This document shows positions 22,654-33,068 of a stretch of DNA of 64,000 nt, in pieces (within the stretch, counting starts at the first letter, position 1; each line of letters opens with the position of its first letter). Both the position numbers and the translations under genes were made by a program. The notes below the pieces were generated by a model, which saw only the letters and a program-made list of their open reading frames with translations, was not told where the DNA came from and did not search any database. Source of the stretch: Lasiosphaeris hirsuta (Eukaryota; Ascomycota; Sordariomycetes; Sordariales; Lasiosphaeriaceae); NCBI GenBank assembly GCA_030549175.1, contig JAUKUA010000009.1, positions 434,001 through 498,000 of the forward strand, given 5' to 3'.

Positions 22654-24268
22654 TTTCAGTGTGTTGGTAGTCGATTAGTACGAGATTGGATACAAGCAAT
22701 CCTTGTTTGGGTTGATGGATATGGTTATATTTGTTCAGCCAGGTGGCTGCTGCCGGGGAGGCTTTTCGTCTTGGAGAGGAAGACGGAAAACACGAGGCGA
22801 GGGTGAATGCACACCTCCCCGCATGCGCTCTTCAGTATGCTTTGTGCAAGTTAGAATACCCCTCATTGGTTTCAACATGTTCGATATTACGGCCTTATCA
22901 CCACCTCATCCCTGCTTGCATAACTTCCAATCAAAACCACTTAGCGGACACGCTGGGGTGGCATATTGGGAGGAAGCTTGCGGGGGGGGGGGGGGGGGAG
23001 GGTGAGGTCCCGGGGGTAATGTGGGCTTTGACTCGCAGTTACACGATAGCATACACAGTAGCAAAGTTCATTGGCTATAGGTTCTTTTGAGTGATTCCGT
23101 TTAGACGGCAAGTTGCATCCTAGATTGTTGCGCTTTTTTGGCAAAAGGGAATCCGTTTGTCGTGTTCGGCTACACCACCCTTGAACACATGTCCCCGGTG
23201 CATGGGAGGGATCCGGCAGGCCTAAGAAGTGAAGAAGAGAACCAAACATCCTTGTATGACGGCATGCAACCCTTGCGTCCTTTGCCCAAAATAGGAGGTA
23301 ATTACAGAGCCCAATTTGAGGGGAGACAAATACAGAAGGGAGGCGGCCTTGATCGTCGCTATCTCCTAGAGGCATATGCAAACGGAGCCTACACATCAAA
23401 TGGGACAAGGATTGGAGGATAACGTCATATCTCAAGGCTAAAGCCTTATATCATAACTGGAAAGACAATCTGCCAAGGTCTATTCTGCAGACTCGGTCTT
23501 GCAATCACCAAACGGTGATTCCATATTGGTGTGGCGTTTGGTTGACACCTATCAACCATGGCTATCGAAGCAGCTCGTGCATTTTATGCAAGCCGTCCTG
23601 CTGGCTGGTGTCAGCAACCAGCAAGCAATCATTGGGTGAAAGTACCGACCTTGTTACCCCGCACACGCTTCGTCTAGAGTGAGGTCTACGGAGTGCTGAA
23701 GGATGAGAAGTAGCACTTCAAGTATTTCACCGAGGGACCTCCTAAGGAACCTAGCAAGCTTTGCAGGTTGTGTCTGGTGTAAGTTTCATCACCGATGCAA
23801 ATTATATTCATGGTGTCGAATGCGCTTCGTGCCGCCGATTCCAACGTCATTGCCATCTCTTGGGAAGGCTTGTTCCTAAAAGGCGCAACTAAGGTGGATA
23901 AACTAGTGCCTTGACGCATCACTTTGTCTTCTTGTGCATTTCAAGCCGCGCCAAGCGGCAGCGAAAGACTTCCGGCGCTGGATTTCAACCCCGCACGAGC
24001 TGCAGATTGTGGAATTGGTCGCTCGGCGTTCAAGTATGCTGTGGGACTTTACATATTAAAACTTGCTGCAGTGGGTATATCGCTTGTGTTGAAAAGGTAC
24101 GGAGACGGTATGGATCACAGTCTAGGTGAATGCGCTGGGATTTGTGTTATAAAACTCTCAATCCCAAAGGTCAAGAGGTGTATTGACTGTTTCTGGCCAG
24201 CACTACCCCTGCACCACGCGGTCTATAGACTCGTCACAATATTCTGCCAATACAACGTGGCATCAACA
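22654..24268. other. Divergent intergenic region between the FAD monooxygenase and the P450
   Basis: About 1.6 kb without a convincing gene. It contains the poly-G tract at 22982-22998. An open frame from 23924 runs into the P450 start, but the region before 24269 lacks P450 character and is likely 5' leader. Confidence 0.4.
22982..22998 (+). repeat. Poly-G tract (17 G)
   Basis: Seventeen consecutive G about 330 bases upstream of the FAD monooxygenase start, in a divergent promoter region. Confidence 0.9.
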
Positions 24269-26072
24269 ATGGAGTTGTTCAAACACATCGTTGCGTTTCT
24301 CAGGAATACAGCTTCGCTTCTCTCCAGATTTGAGATACCCCCTGGACTGGCAGGAGCGCTGGCTGCCATCGGCTTTGCCACACTCATTGGATGGCAGATC
24401 ACCGCCTGGGCGACTTCGCCGCTGCGTACTTTCCCTGGCCCCTTCCTTGCAGGTAGGTGCTCCAGAACGAATATTGCATCAAACATAGCGCACTTTCAGG
24501 CCATCAAGGCGCCGTGGAAGCTAAACGTTGCCTAGGATGGACCAATCTTTGGCGTCTTTATACGGCTTGGAGTGGTAGATACCCTCTCAAGATGCTCGAG
24601 CTTCACAAGAAATATGGCCCCGTGGTTCGCATCGGTCCTAATACACTCGTCCTCGACTATCCTGAGCTGATAAGAGTAATTTACGGCACTGATGGAAAAT
24701 ATCCCAAGGCAAGTCCTCCGACAAGTCGGCATCCTGTGCGCTAAGCACCAAGATACTATACTGATAAGTCCACGCCACAGACTGAGTTTTACCGCAGTAG
24801 CAGCGCTGTTGTCAATGGCAAGTTGCATTACACCTTGTTTGCAGAGCCAGACCACGACGAGCACTCAAGGGTCAAAAAGCCGATAGCAAAGTACTACACC
24901 ACCGGCGCGACGCTCGCGGTTGAGCCACACATGGATCGCGCCATCGCAGAGTTTTGCGAACAGCTGGATTCACGCTTCGTTTCTGGCCCCAGCGGTACCA
25001 AACAGTGTGACCTGTGGAAGTGGTCCTTGTACTGTAGGTACCCATGTTCCCGTGTTGATGATACACATGAGACTGATTGTCAACAGTGGCCTGGGATCTG
25101 AGCAGCGCAATCATCTTCAGCCGGCGCTTTGGTTATTTGAACAAGGGCTGCGATTTTGACAGCACCATTAAGCTGTCAGAACAAATTGGCCGTTATTTTC
25201 CACTGGTTGCTCAGATGCCCTTCCTCGACTTTTGGCTGGACAAGAACCCCATCGTAAAGATTGGCCCTGCTCCATTTACCGGCCTCATGCGCCTTGCCGT
25301 CGACGGGCTGGCCGCCCGCGGGCAAGGAAAAGATAAGGACTTTGACCCTGAAATCCCGGACTATCTACAGCACTTCATCGACTCCAAATCACTACATCCT
25401 GAAGTCGTTCACGATGGCACTGTTATTGCATATACAATGGTTCAGATAATTGCCGGTGCCGACAGTAGCGCCGTCACAATCTCAGTCATCCTCCACTACG
25501 CCATGAAACACCCCTCAGTTTTCCACCGGCTTGTTCAAGAAATTCGTCAAGCCGATTTTAACATTGCGCAACCAGTACCGTACAGTGCGGCCCGTCAGCT
25601 TCCCTACCTGGATGCCGTCTGCCGCGAAGCCGCACGCCTACAGCCCATCCTCGGCTCGCAGCTGGAGCGATATGTGCCAGCAGAAGGGCTGGCGCTCCCC
25701 AACGGATCCTTTGTCCCTGCTGGGACGGCTGTAGGCATAAACCCCTATATCACTGGCCGTAACAAGGACGTCTTTGGTGAGGACGCAGATGAATTCCGCC
25801 CTGAGCGATGGCTTCAAGCGCCTGGTGAAGACGAGACGGCCTTCACGCTACGGCTTCGAAAGCAAACAGCTGCAGACCTAAGTTTCGGCGCTGGTTCTCG
25901 CATCTGTCTGGGTAAGAACATTGGGGTTGCGGAGACTTACAAGGTTGTTGCCACGCTGCTAAATCGGTATGACATTGAACTGGTGGAGCCTGAAAGGGAG
26001 TGGGCTATTATTGGGGCATATATGAGGCGGCCGACCAGTTTGTTGGTGAATCTGAAAATGAGAGATGTTTAG
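24269..26072 (+). CDS. Cytochrome P450 monooxygenase, intact
   Basis: Exons 24269-24452, 24536-24708, 24781-25033 and 25087-26072 join into 531 residues. An N-terminal membrane anchor (LAGALAAIGFATLIGW) is followed by the FPGP hinge. The I-helix oxygen-binding motif is AGADSSA, the K-helix ExxR is EAAR, and the PERW segment is FRPERW. The haem loop is FGAGSRICLG, with Cys477 as thiolate ligand. All catalytic landmarks are present. The second intron begins with GC (AAG|GCAAGT), and only this splice gives the frame YPK-TEFYRSS. The layout resembles fungal pisatin demethylase or benzoate 4-hydroxylase type P450s. It is an ER enzyme needing a P450 reductase. It is divergent from the FAD monooxygenase and followed by an opposite-strand SDR, fitting a pathway group. 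The substrate is unknown. Confidence 0.92.
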
Positions 26073-26250
26073 GAGTCTAGTGCTCAGCTTCATTCTGTTT
26101 GAGCCCGTAGTGGTACCGATCGTTACTTTCTACTATATCCATGTCGAGAAAAAGCCAGTTGGACGGTTAGAGATATACGGAAACCCTTTCAAAATACAAA
26201 CTAGACCTTTTGACATGTTGGAGAAACCATTCATAACGCTCTGATGGCTT

Positions 26251-26450
26251 CTTCTGACCCGTAATTTTTCTATTAGCGCCGGACTTGATAGCCCGTTACA
26301 GAAAAGGGAAAAGACCTTTTAAAACACCAAAATGGCCTTCTAAACTACTAAACGTACCTTTTGGATCGATCAGGGCATTTTAAACACTGCCACATCACCC
26401 TTCGGATTCTGGAAGAAAAATTACGCGCCAATGAATAAAGGGTTGGATTA
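26251..26450. mobile_element. MITE-like element, copy 3 (about 200 bp)
   Basis: The right end, read on the opposite strand, is TAATCCAACCCTTTATTC then ATTGGCGCGTAATTT, flanked by TA. The left end is degenerate (TGACCCGTAA then TTAGCGCCGGACTTG). The interior carries GACCTTTTAAAACACC-type repeats as in copy 4. No coding capacity. Confidence 0.5.
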
Positions 26451-26912
26451 TACTAATCATAAATTACGGACCTAGGATCGCTAAAATACTATCCAGAGTG
26501 CAGAGCCACACTATAAGTGATTGAGTACGTGAGTACGTGGAACTAGGACTTCGGTGTAGTCGCCACTCGCTTATCACATACATTATATTAGACATTAAAC
26601 GTAGATTGAGCGACAGTTGAACATTACCTATCTAGTTCAAAATTGGAAGCACGTAACAATATTTAGAAGCCCAACTAATAGTCAAACGACGAGTAGGTCA
26701 ACACTCTCCAGAGGGGGCAGCTAGTCACGTCCATTTCACGCATGTCGCCCAACGGAACCTGCAGCGCCACAATGAAAGGATGTTTGAGATGGGCGCGTCT
26801 GGAGGTATGACAAACAGCACAGGCGATTGAATATCATTGCCAAGGTTAAGCCTCTTTGTGCAATAACCACAATAAAATTCAAGCCGTCTACTCTTCGGCA
26901 ATATACACTGGA

Positions 26913-27815
26913 TTATGACCCAAGGTCTAGCTTGAACTTTAGCAAATTCTTCTCGACAATCTCGTTCTTTTTAGCTTCTAGCTCTCCCACGTCCCAGTTG
27001 GAGGTGATGAAGCGTCCGGAAAGCCATTCTCTTCGTTCCTTCGCAAGCCAAGCCATGTGATCTGCAGGGAGCTCCGGCGTGTCAACAAGATAGGAATGGA
27101 AAGCCTCCGGCATAGTGAGGCCGAGCTCGGTCCTGACCCCGCCTGGATGAAGCGCAATGGCTACGATTCCCTGCGTGTGGTATTCTTGGTCTATGAACTC
27201 GACGAATCGGCAAGTTGCGAGCTTGGCTGTCTGATATGCCGAGGCGCCAGGCGTAACGTTGACGGCACCGATGCTGGACAGGGCAACGATCATCTTGAGG
27301 TCGGATTTCAGAAGAAGGGGGATCAGGTGGCGCGTGCATAAATACAGGCCATTCAAGCTAGTGTCGATGGTCTGCCACCACCCGGCCGGGTTCGTCTCGG
27401 CAATAGGAACCCAGTTGTCGCTGGATCCAGCGTTGGCAATAAGAACATCCAGGCTGCCGCTGAATTTATCGATAGCGGCAGCGGCGGCCTGGACAGAGGC
27501 GTCTGAGCTGACATCAAGGGACAATGAAAGAACGTCGGGTTCTAGTCGGCCAGCTTGGACGGCTGCTGCCCTGACGGCGGTTTCCAGTTCAACCAGCGAT
27601 GATCGGGCACCAAGTATAATCTTTGAGCAGCCTGCGGCGGCATATCGAATGGCCGTTGTCTTGCCAATGCCTTTGCTTGCTCCGGCAATAAAGACAGATC
27701 TTCCCGAGAGATTGATATCCTCTGGAGAGATCAGGGGGTAGGTGTCATGGTGAATCGAGGCAAATTGATGCACCTCGGTGACATTGGTAACACGAGGCGA
27801 CGGTCCAACAAACAT
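26913..27815 (-). CDS. Short-chain dehydrogenase/reductase
   Basis: A single exon on the minus strand encodes 300 residues from the ATG at 27815; the frame is open eight codons further up but has no ATG there. The nucleotide-binding loop is AGASKGIGK, the structural NAG motif is in LIANAGSS, the catalytic Ser lies in VALSSIGAVN, and YxxxK is AYQTAK. PGGVRTELG is the usual segment after the active site. These are the marks of classical NAD(P)-dependent SDR enzymes. It is tail-to-tail with the P450 and about 7 kb from the first SDR. The two SDRs are not obviously recent duplicates: their nucleotide loops and active-site contexts differ. Substrate unknown. Confidence 0.92.
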   Translation of the reverse strand: MFVGPSPRVTNVTEVHQFASIHHDTYPLISPEDINLSGRSVFIAGASKGIGKTTAIRYAAAGCSKIILGARSSLVELETAVRAAAVQAGRLEPDVLSLSLDVSSDASVQAAAAAIDKFSGSLDVLIANAGSSDNWVPIAETNPAGWWQTIDTSLNGLYLCTRHLIPLLLKSDLKMIVALSSIGAVNVTPGASAYQTAKLATCRFVEFIDQEYHTQGIVAIALHPGGVRTELGLTMPEAFHSYLVDTPELPADHMAWLAKERREWLSGRFITSNWDVGELEAKKNEIVEKNLLKFKLDLGS

Positions 27816-28089
27816 GTTCGCTGTGTGACGGGGTGGCAATGTTGACTGAATTGATCAAGGACGTGGTCAATTGTGACGGCAAGAGTAAAGTCTTTATACA
27901 CTCTTATGATGCTATAAGTGGCCCAAAAGCAATACGGTCATAAGGCCGGAGTTAAGTTTAAATGCCGGAAGCAAGCCTGTCGATTCTCGAAGGGTGCTCC
28001 GCAGATGCATGCGCGAGAAACTAGAAGAGCATACTCTAGTTGTTTTATCGGACCCTGGCAATCTGGCGAGGGTGCCCCTGGAGGCATGT

Positions 28090-28330
28090 CCATCCAACCC
28101 TTCTTTGTTTGTCAGCACTGGACTCTTTCATTGAAGCTCGTTGTGGAAATCAACGACGGTATTTCGGAAATTTCGAAGGGCATATTCAGTACTTCATAAG
28201 GCATCCCCCGTATAGAAAAGGACTTTCAAAGCACCAAATGTACTTTTTCAGGTGCCAAAAAGGCTTTGTCAGAACTACAGTATCCTTCTTGGCAGGAGTT
28301 CCGCGCTAACAACCAAGTCAGGTGGGAGTG
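28090..28330. mobile_element. MITE-like element, copy 4 (241 bp)
   Basis: The left end CCATCCAACCCTTCTTTG then TTTGTCAGCACTGGA pairs with the right end, read on the opposite strand as CACTCCCACCTGACTTGG then TTGTTAGCGCGGAAC. The interior has AAGGGCATATTCAGTAC and AAAAGGACTTTCAAAGCACC, shared in style with copies 1-3. The ends are more diverged than in copy 1. No coding capacity. Confidence 0.5.
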
Positions 28331-29422
28331 TAAGATCCGAAATCGGTGTTTTGGTTCGCTTCTAGTAGGAAGGGAAGGGCACGTTATTAGGATCGGGCAC
28401 CGAATCTGCTAAAACCCATTTGAATCATTTTGCCACCGCTCTCGTTGTTTAGGTATCCTCTGGAGTACCTTGTGGCTGTTGCCTGGATGTTGTCAATGTG
28501 AATAACTTAGGCTTAGCTTGCGCTGCAATAACTTGAACCACTATTCAGTGGCAATATGCAAGAGCTTGAGGGACAATCGTCACCCAGAGTTACCTTCTCA
28601 CTCGCTGCTGCTATACCGTCGTCGTGGGACTCACAAGGACCCCGACCCTTCAAGGCTTTTCTGCCTTGGATGTTAGCTACTAGACCTCTGCGGTTGGTTG
28701 GGCAAGATGATCCTGCCGCACAGGGCCGGCACAAAAATGAGGACGCCATGTTACCAGCGGAGACCGCCATTTTCTCTTTTCTATCATTTCATTGTAAAGC
28801 GGGGTAAAACAGAGCCTTGTGCCGGTCATTCAAGACTCTATATCGCATCGTTTGCAACTCTGAATTTCAGGACTTAACCCGGTCTCTTACCTTTGCTATC
28901 CAACTATGACGCACCGCACGCTACCGCAATGTGAATACCTATCGCTGAACGTGAATCTCGACGAAATGCGCCTCCTGACGCTGCTGCCAAATGCGCAACA
29001 AGATCTGCTCCATGTGCGCATCTTTCGAGTCCAGTTACATCGACCAGTGCCAAAAGCGACGACGAAGCCGATGTAATACGGGCTTCCTGAGGGATGGAGC
29101 GCAGACGAGTACTTGGAGAACCTTGGGCCATGTATGCCGCAACATTGCAGGATCGGTTTAGTGAGCCGTCGGTCTACTCGACGCTTGCAGATTAGAAAGA
29201 GGAGATCATGTACACAGCTTCAAATGAGGAGTTTGAGATCACCGCTACCCTTGAGAGGCAGACTTTCAACGCTCTCATCAGGCACATCATTCCATCATCA
29301 CGCTAGAAAACGGCTACGTGCGGCTTGCTCCGAGGGGTGTAAACGCCGGGATGTTGAGCCCGACCACCAAACAACTTTAGACGTGCTGACTCCATTCAGG
29401 TGATTGCATTGGTGATCCTAGG
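28331..29422. other. Intergenic, no supported gene
   Basis: About 1.1 kb. Short frames on both strands at 28513-29403 overlap and show no recognisable domain. Confidence 0.4.
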
Positions 29423-29800
29423 TTGCCCGATGCCTATAGCGCTTCGGCCAACATCGGCTGGTTCCTATCGTGTCTTAGGACCGTCTTTTGTGCATTGGAT
29501 CGCCGACTGCGAGGTCTTGGTCAACTTCCCGAAAAATACTCTGTGAAGGGTGTTTGCGACAATGACGGTTTGCTTCGGCCGAGGTATAAGAACACGGAAA
29601 CCGGTGTGCAGTCTACCAATGACCTCCGTTTTTCAGACTCGCCTGTTCCAGCGGGTTGGGAACCCATCCAATGGAAAAGAACTAGGGGGGATCCAATGCC
29701 TTGTGTCAAGTATAAGCACAAAAGTGACCGGGGAGGTGATCAACTCAGATCCACGACTGACGCCTGACGTCCTGAAGGCAAAGGGCATCCCTTGTGCTAC
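29423..29800 (+). pseudogene. Frameshifted relic with a WW-like motif
   Basis: Near 29,640 the frame reads SPVPAGWEPIQWKR and then YKHKS. A one-base shift continues it as TGEVINSDPRLTPDVLKAKG in another frame. The pattern PxGW...Y.H..TGE....DPR is that of a WW-like module seen at the C-terminus of some fungal proteins. The frame break and lack of a start suggest a fragment of a lost gene. Identity is tentative. Confidence 0.35.
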
Positions 29801-30499
29801 CATCACACCCTGGTTAGGCACACCCTTATCACGGCAGGGATGCGTATAACAAGCAAAAGAAAGCCACATTGCCTTCGATGAAGTCTCCTTTGAGATCGCA
29901 ACTTCAAATTATCTCCGTTCATTGGCATCTCAAGTCTGGACGTAATTCAGGCCCCGAACCGGTGCACCCCGCCTGCAGGGGCGTTGCCGCCAACATAGGT
30001 ATAGACGGATGATACTTTGTTCCTAGAGTGTTGGAGTCGTATTTATATCGCAGTTGCTAAGAGTTCCTTCACCAATGATAGCGAGAGTATTGAAGCCATG
30101 TGGTAAATGTAAGGTATGGCCGGGGCAAAACCTTACCATCCGTTTGTGGTGTTTTCATAAACGTCGATTATTGATCCCTTAAACACCACCATTTAGGCAC
30201 CAACTTCAAGCTCCCAGACCACTCCTCAACCACTACATCAACCAATACACCTGGACTCTGGCATCTGTCTCATTGTGGAAATAAATTTCATCTCTTTTTG
30301 ATAAGCTCTGAAATGGCCTTGGGCAAAGGTTCCTATCAAGTGCCTACGAGTGTAGAAGTGAAATGCGTGCGGTCGGTCCTGTGGCTGCTTATTAGGGTCA
30401 TGGCTTCTCATGAGGTACAATTCTCACAACAATTTCTTCATTAGCATATTTTCCGACATCCATGATATCCCAGTATTCCAAAACTTTAGCTAGGTACAT
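29801..30499. other. Intergenic, nothing recognised
   Basis: About 700 bases, probably including the 3' untranslated region of the lactonase-type gene on the opposite strand. Confidence 0.4.
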
Positions 30500-31802
30500 C
30501 TACTCGTTGAAGACCGCGTAGTTGGGGCCATTGTTCTCGCCAACTCCCACAGCAGCGTGAGCAACAATCTTTCCCAAAAGTCCCGTCTTCACATCACGCT
30601 CAATGATGACGACACGATTATCGTCCTGAAGAGCGGAAGCAACAAGGGTCCCCGCCTTGTTCAAGGAGAATCCGCGGGGGTTTCGGCCACCAGCTGGAGC
30701 AGTCTGGATCAAGGTCAACGCGCCGGTTCCCTCGTTGATAGAAAACGAGATCAATGGGTCCGAAGGAAGGGGAGTGGGGTTGGCGGCGTCGAAGTTCGGA
30801 ATTGTAAGAAGGTTCTCCCCACGTGACGACAGAATGACAAACTTTTGATCCGGCTGTTGTTTCTTGTTAGACCGTGAAATCATCCGCGAGCTAGGGTGCA
30901 CATACAGAGACAACAATCTCGGCGGACTTCGTTCCAACTGGAACGTTGCCACCGGGCCCGTGGGTGCTGAAATCAAACAGGCGGCTGAACTCGGGGGCAG
31001 CGTCAGCCTTGTAGGAGACGCCATACCCGGTAATACTGTTGGACAGCTCGTTCACCGTGTAGAAAAACGTCTTGTCTCCATGGACGACAAAAGCGCCATG
31101 TCTGGGCCCCGAGCCCGTAACAGCCTTGACGGATGCGACTGCTGCAACTGCAATCTTTCCCGACTCAATCTTGTAAACGCGAATGAGGTCGGCTCCCAGA
31201 TCAGGAACCAAGATAAACTTCCCGGTGGGATCCAAAACGGCATCATGCAAATGCGGAACGTCCTGACGTTCAGGGACAGCACCGGGCGCGGTGAGTGTGT
31301 ACGTTTCATTTTGCGAGAGCGCCAAGTCCTTGGCATCGCCGACGGCAAAGGTGCTGAACGTTGACGTATCGCTATTCACGGGTAAGCTACTACCGACCCG
31401 GCGTCTTGAAAACTCGATAGCTCACTAATAAGCGACGGCCAGCCCGGAGTCGTTCGGCCCAAACAGTGTCGAGGCTACGGGGCTCTTGAGGACGGGCAAC
31501 ACATCCAGTGTTGCCAAGGTCCCATTAGCGTTGGTCTTGTAGGATGTGATGGACGCCTTGCCGCCCCAGCCTTCGTTCAAGCAGTACAGGACTGACTTGG
31601 CGTGGTCGAGCGTCAACCAGGTGGGCTCGGAGCCGCAATCGTAGTTCTTGGAAACGACCGAAAGGGAAGAGCCCTGGAGATTCAAGGTCGTCACGGCGTG
31701 GTCGTTGTATGAAGATGCAAAAAGAATGTCAGCCGAAGCGGGAGAAGCTAGCAAGAGGTGCAAAAGCACATTGCGCGCAAGGTCCCCAGCCGTAGTCTTC
31801 AT
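30500..31802 (-). CDS. Secreted lactonase-type beta-propeller (3-carboxymuconate cyclase/6-phosphogluconolactonase family)
   Basis: Exons 31802-31426, 31386-30906 and 30853-30500 on the minus strand encode 403 residues. A signal peptide with a hydrophobic core (VLLHLLLASPASA) starts the protein. Propeller-blade motifs typical of the seven-bladed lactonase family follow: EPTWLTLDHAKSVLYCLNEG, VPHLHDAVLDPTGKFILVPD, GPRHGAFVVHGDKTFFYTVN, SPDQKFVILSSRGEN and GRNPRGFSLNKAGTLVASA. Relatives hydrolyse lactones or cyclise carboxymuconate. Secretion makes a cytosolic beta-ketoadipate role unlikely for this copy, so an extracellular lactonase or a non-enzymatic propeller is possible. Intron joins restore the frame exactly. 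The tannase/feruloyl esterase gene lies 1.3 kb away on the same strand. Confidence 0.88.
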
Positions 31803-32883
31803 TGTAGAATAGAGAACCGGCAAAAATATCGCAGTGGAAGGCAAGAAAATAGGATGACAACCCCGTCTTCTCCTCGAAAGCTGGGGATCTCGAGATATTT
31901 TAGTGTTTGCTCACGTATGAGTTTTCCCGGCACGAAAACAAATTGCTTCTCGCAATCCATCTCGCTACCATCAGCGGGTCTACATGCGTCCCAGCCTAAT
32001 GGTGCACCACTCTGCTAATTTAGCCCGCGCAGTGTCCCCGAAACTGCGAACCCAGCCGCGACCTTCCCAATATATACCGGAACGGTGACGACTTGGCAGG
32101 TTTGCAGAACCCAGAATACTACGCCGTGACGATTTAGTAACCAGACAAGCGCACCCGCTCTACGACATATGAGTTGTTTGAGGATGCACTTCTCTCAGTG
32201 ACTAAGTCGATCTTGGCTAGATGTAATATGGATGGCATCAATACGTGTGTGCTAGGCGACCAGCGGGGTTGCGCACTGGCTATATGTGGCAAAACGGACT
32301 GTGTCAACCCGGATCTAGGGAAAATCGGACGGTGGACATGGAATTCTTCCAGCCTTCCAAGACTTGAGCGGCAAGCTAGGTGCAGGGAGGGGGCCTGTAA
32401 ACCGGCTATTCGGCCCTAACGGACGGCTGACAATGCTCCATGTCCAGCTGCAAGGATATGAGCATTTATTCCTTCCCTAGCATAACCGACTAATGTGTTG
32501 CTTTAATTTAGTTGCATACGCACCTGCATTCACTCGTTTATTGGAAGGGACCTCTTTGTGCAATATCGACAAAGATTGAAGAGCTGGCGGCACCAGAAGA
32601 GGGTGCTAAAAGCATGGGATGGAGGAGGGTTGTTTAACGGTTATACTATAGGAACGGGAAGCTCAACCCGCCGCCTGGGGCGACCGCCCCCCAAAGGGAT
32701 TTAAGGTTTCTGCATTTTACACCCACATGGTGTAATGATGCGACATTGTGGCGCGATGAGCTATACGGGTGGTGGCTAGTTAGTTCCGGCCTCAGGTGTT
32801 TACGGGAACCTCGAGAGTCCTGCTCTACCACTACCCCAAAACCCTGCAGAATAAGTCTATCGCTTAACCAATAGCGCCTTAAA
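31803..32883. other. Intergenic, no supported gene
   Basis: About 1.1 kb upstream of the lactonase-type gene. On the minus strand near 32,800-32,830 a GGTAGAGCAGGACTC string resembles an RNA polymerase III A box, but no tRNA fold follows. Confidence 0.4.
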
Positions 32884-32970
32884 ATATATAATTAGTGATT
32901 TGAAAGGCCTTTCTCATGTTCACAATAAGCTTTGAAGTCCTGCGCTAAGAAACAAACCAGGGTTGGATTG
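32884..32970. mobile_element. MITE-like element, copy 5: right end only
   Basis: The right end, read on the opposite strand, is CAATCCAACCCTGGTTTG then TTCTTAGCGCAGGACTT, flanked by TA. The adjoining sequence has GAAAGGCCTTTC. A matching left end is not clear; CCCTGCAG...CAATAGCGCC around 32,840-32,880 may be a worn one. Confidence 0.5.
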
Positions 32971-33068
32971 TACGCCGTTGACCCTCACGTTTTAACCTAT
33001 CTAATAATGGCATCCCTAGACACGGCCATTTCCAAGTTAGGTTTTGGTTTGGTGAGATAGAAAGTAAT

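Noticed and set aside
32780..32850. tRNA-like or SINE-like string on the minus strand (GGTAGAGCAGGACTC then GGTTCCCG)
   Set aside because: It resembles pol III A and B boxes, but no acceptor stem or cloverleaf can be formed and no second copy is seen.
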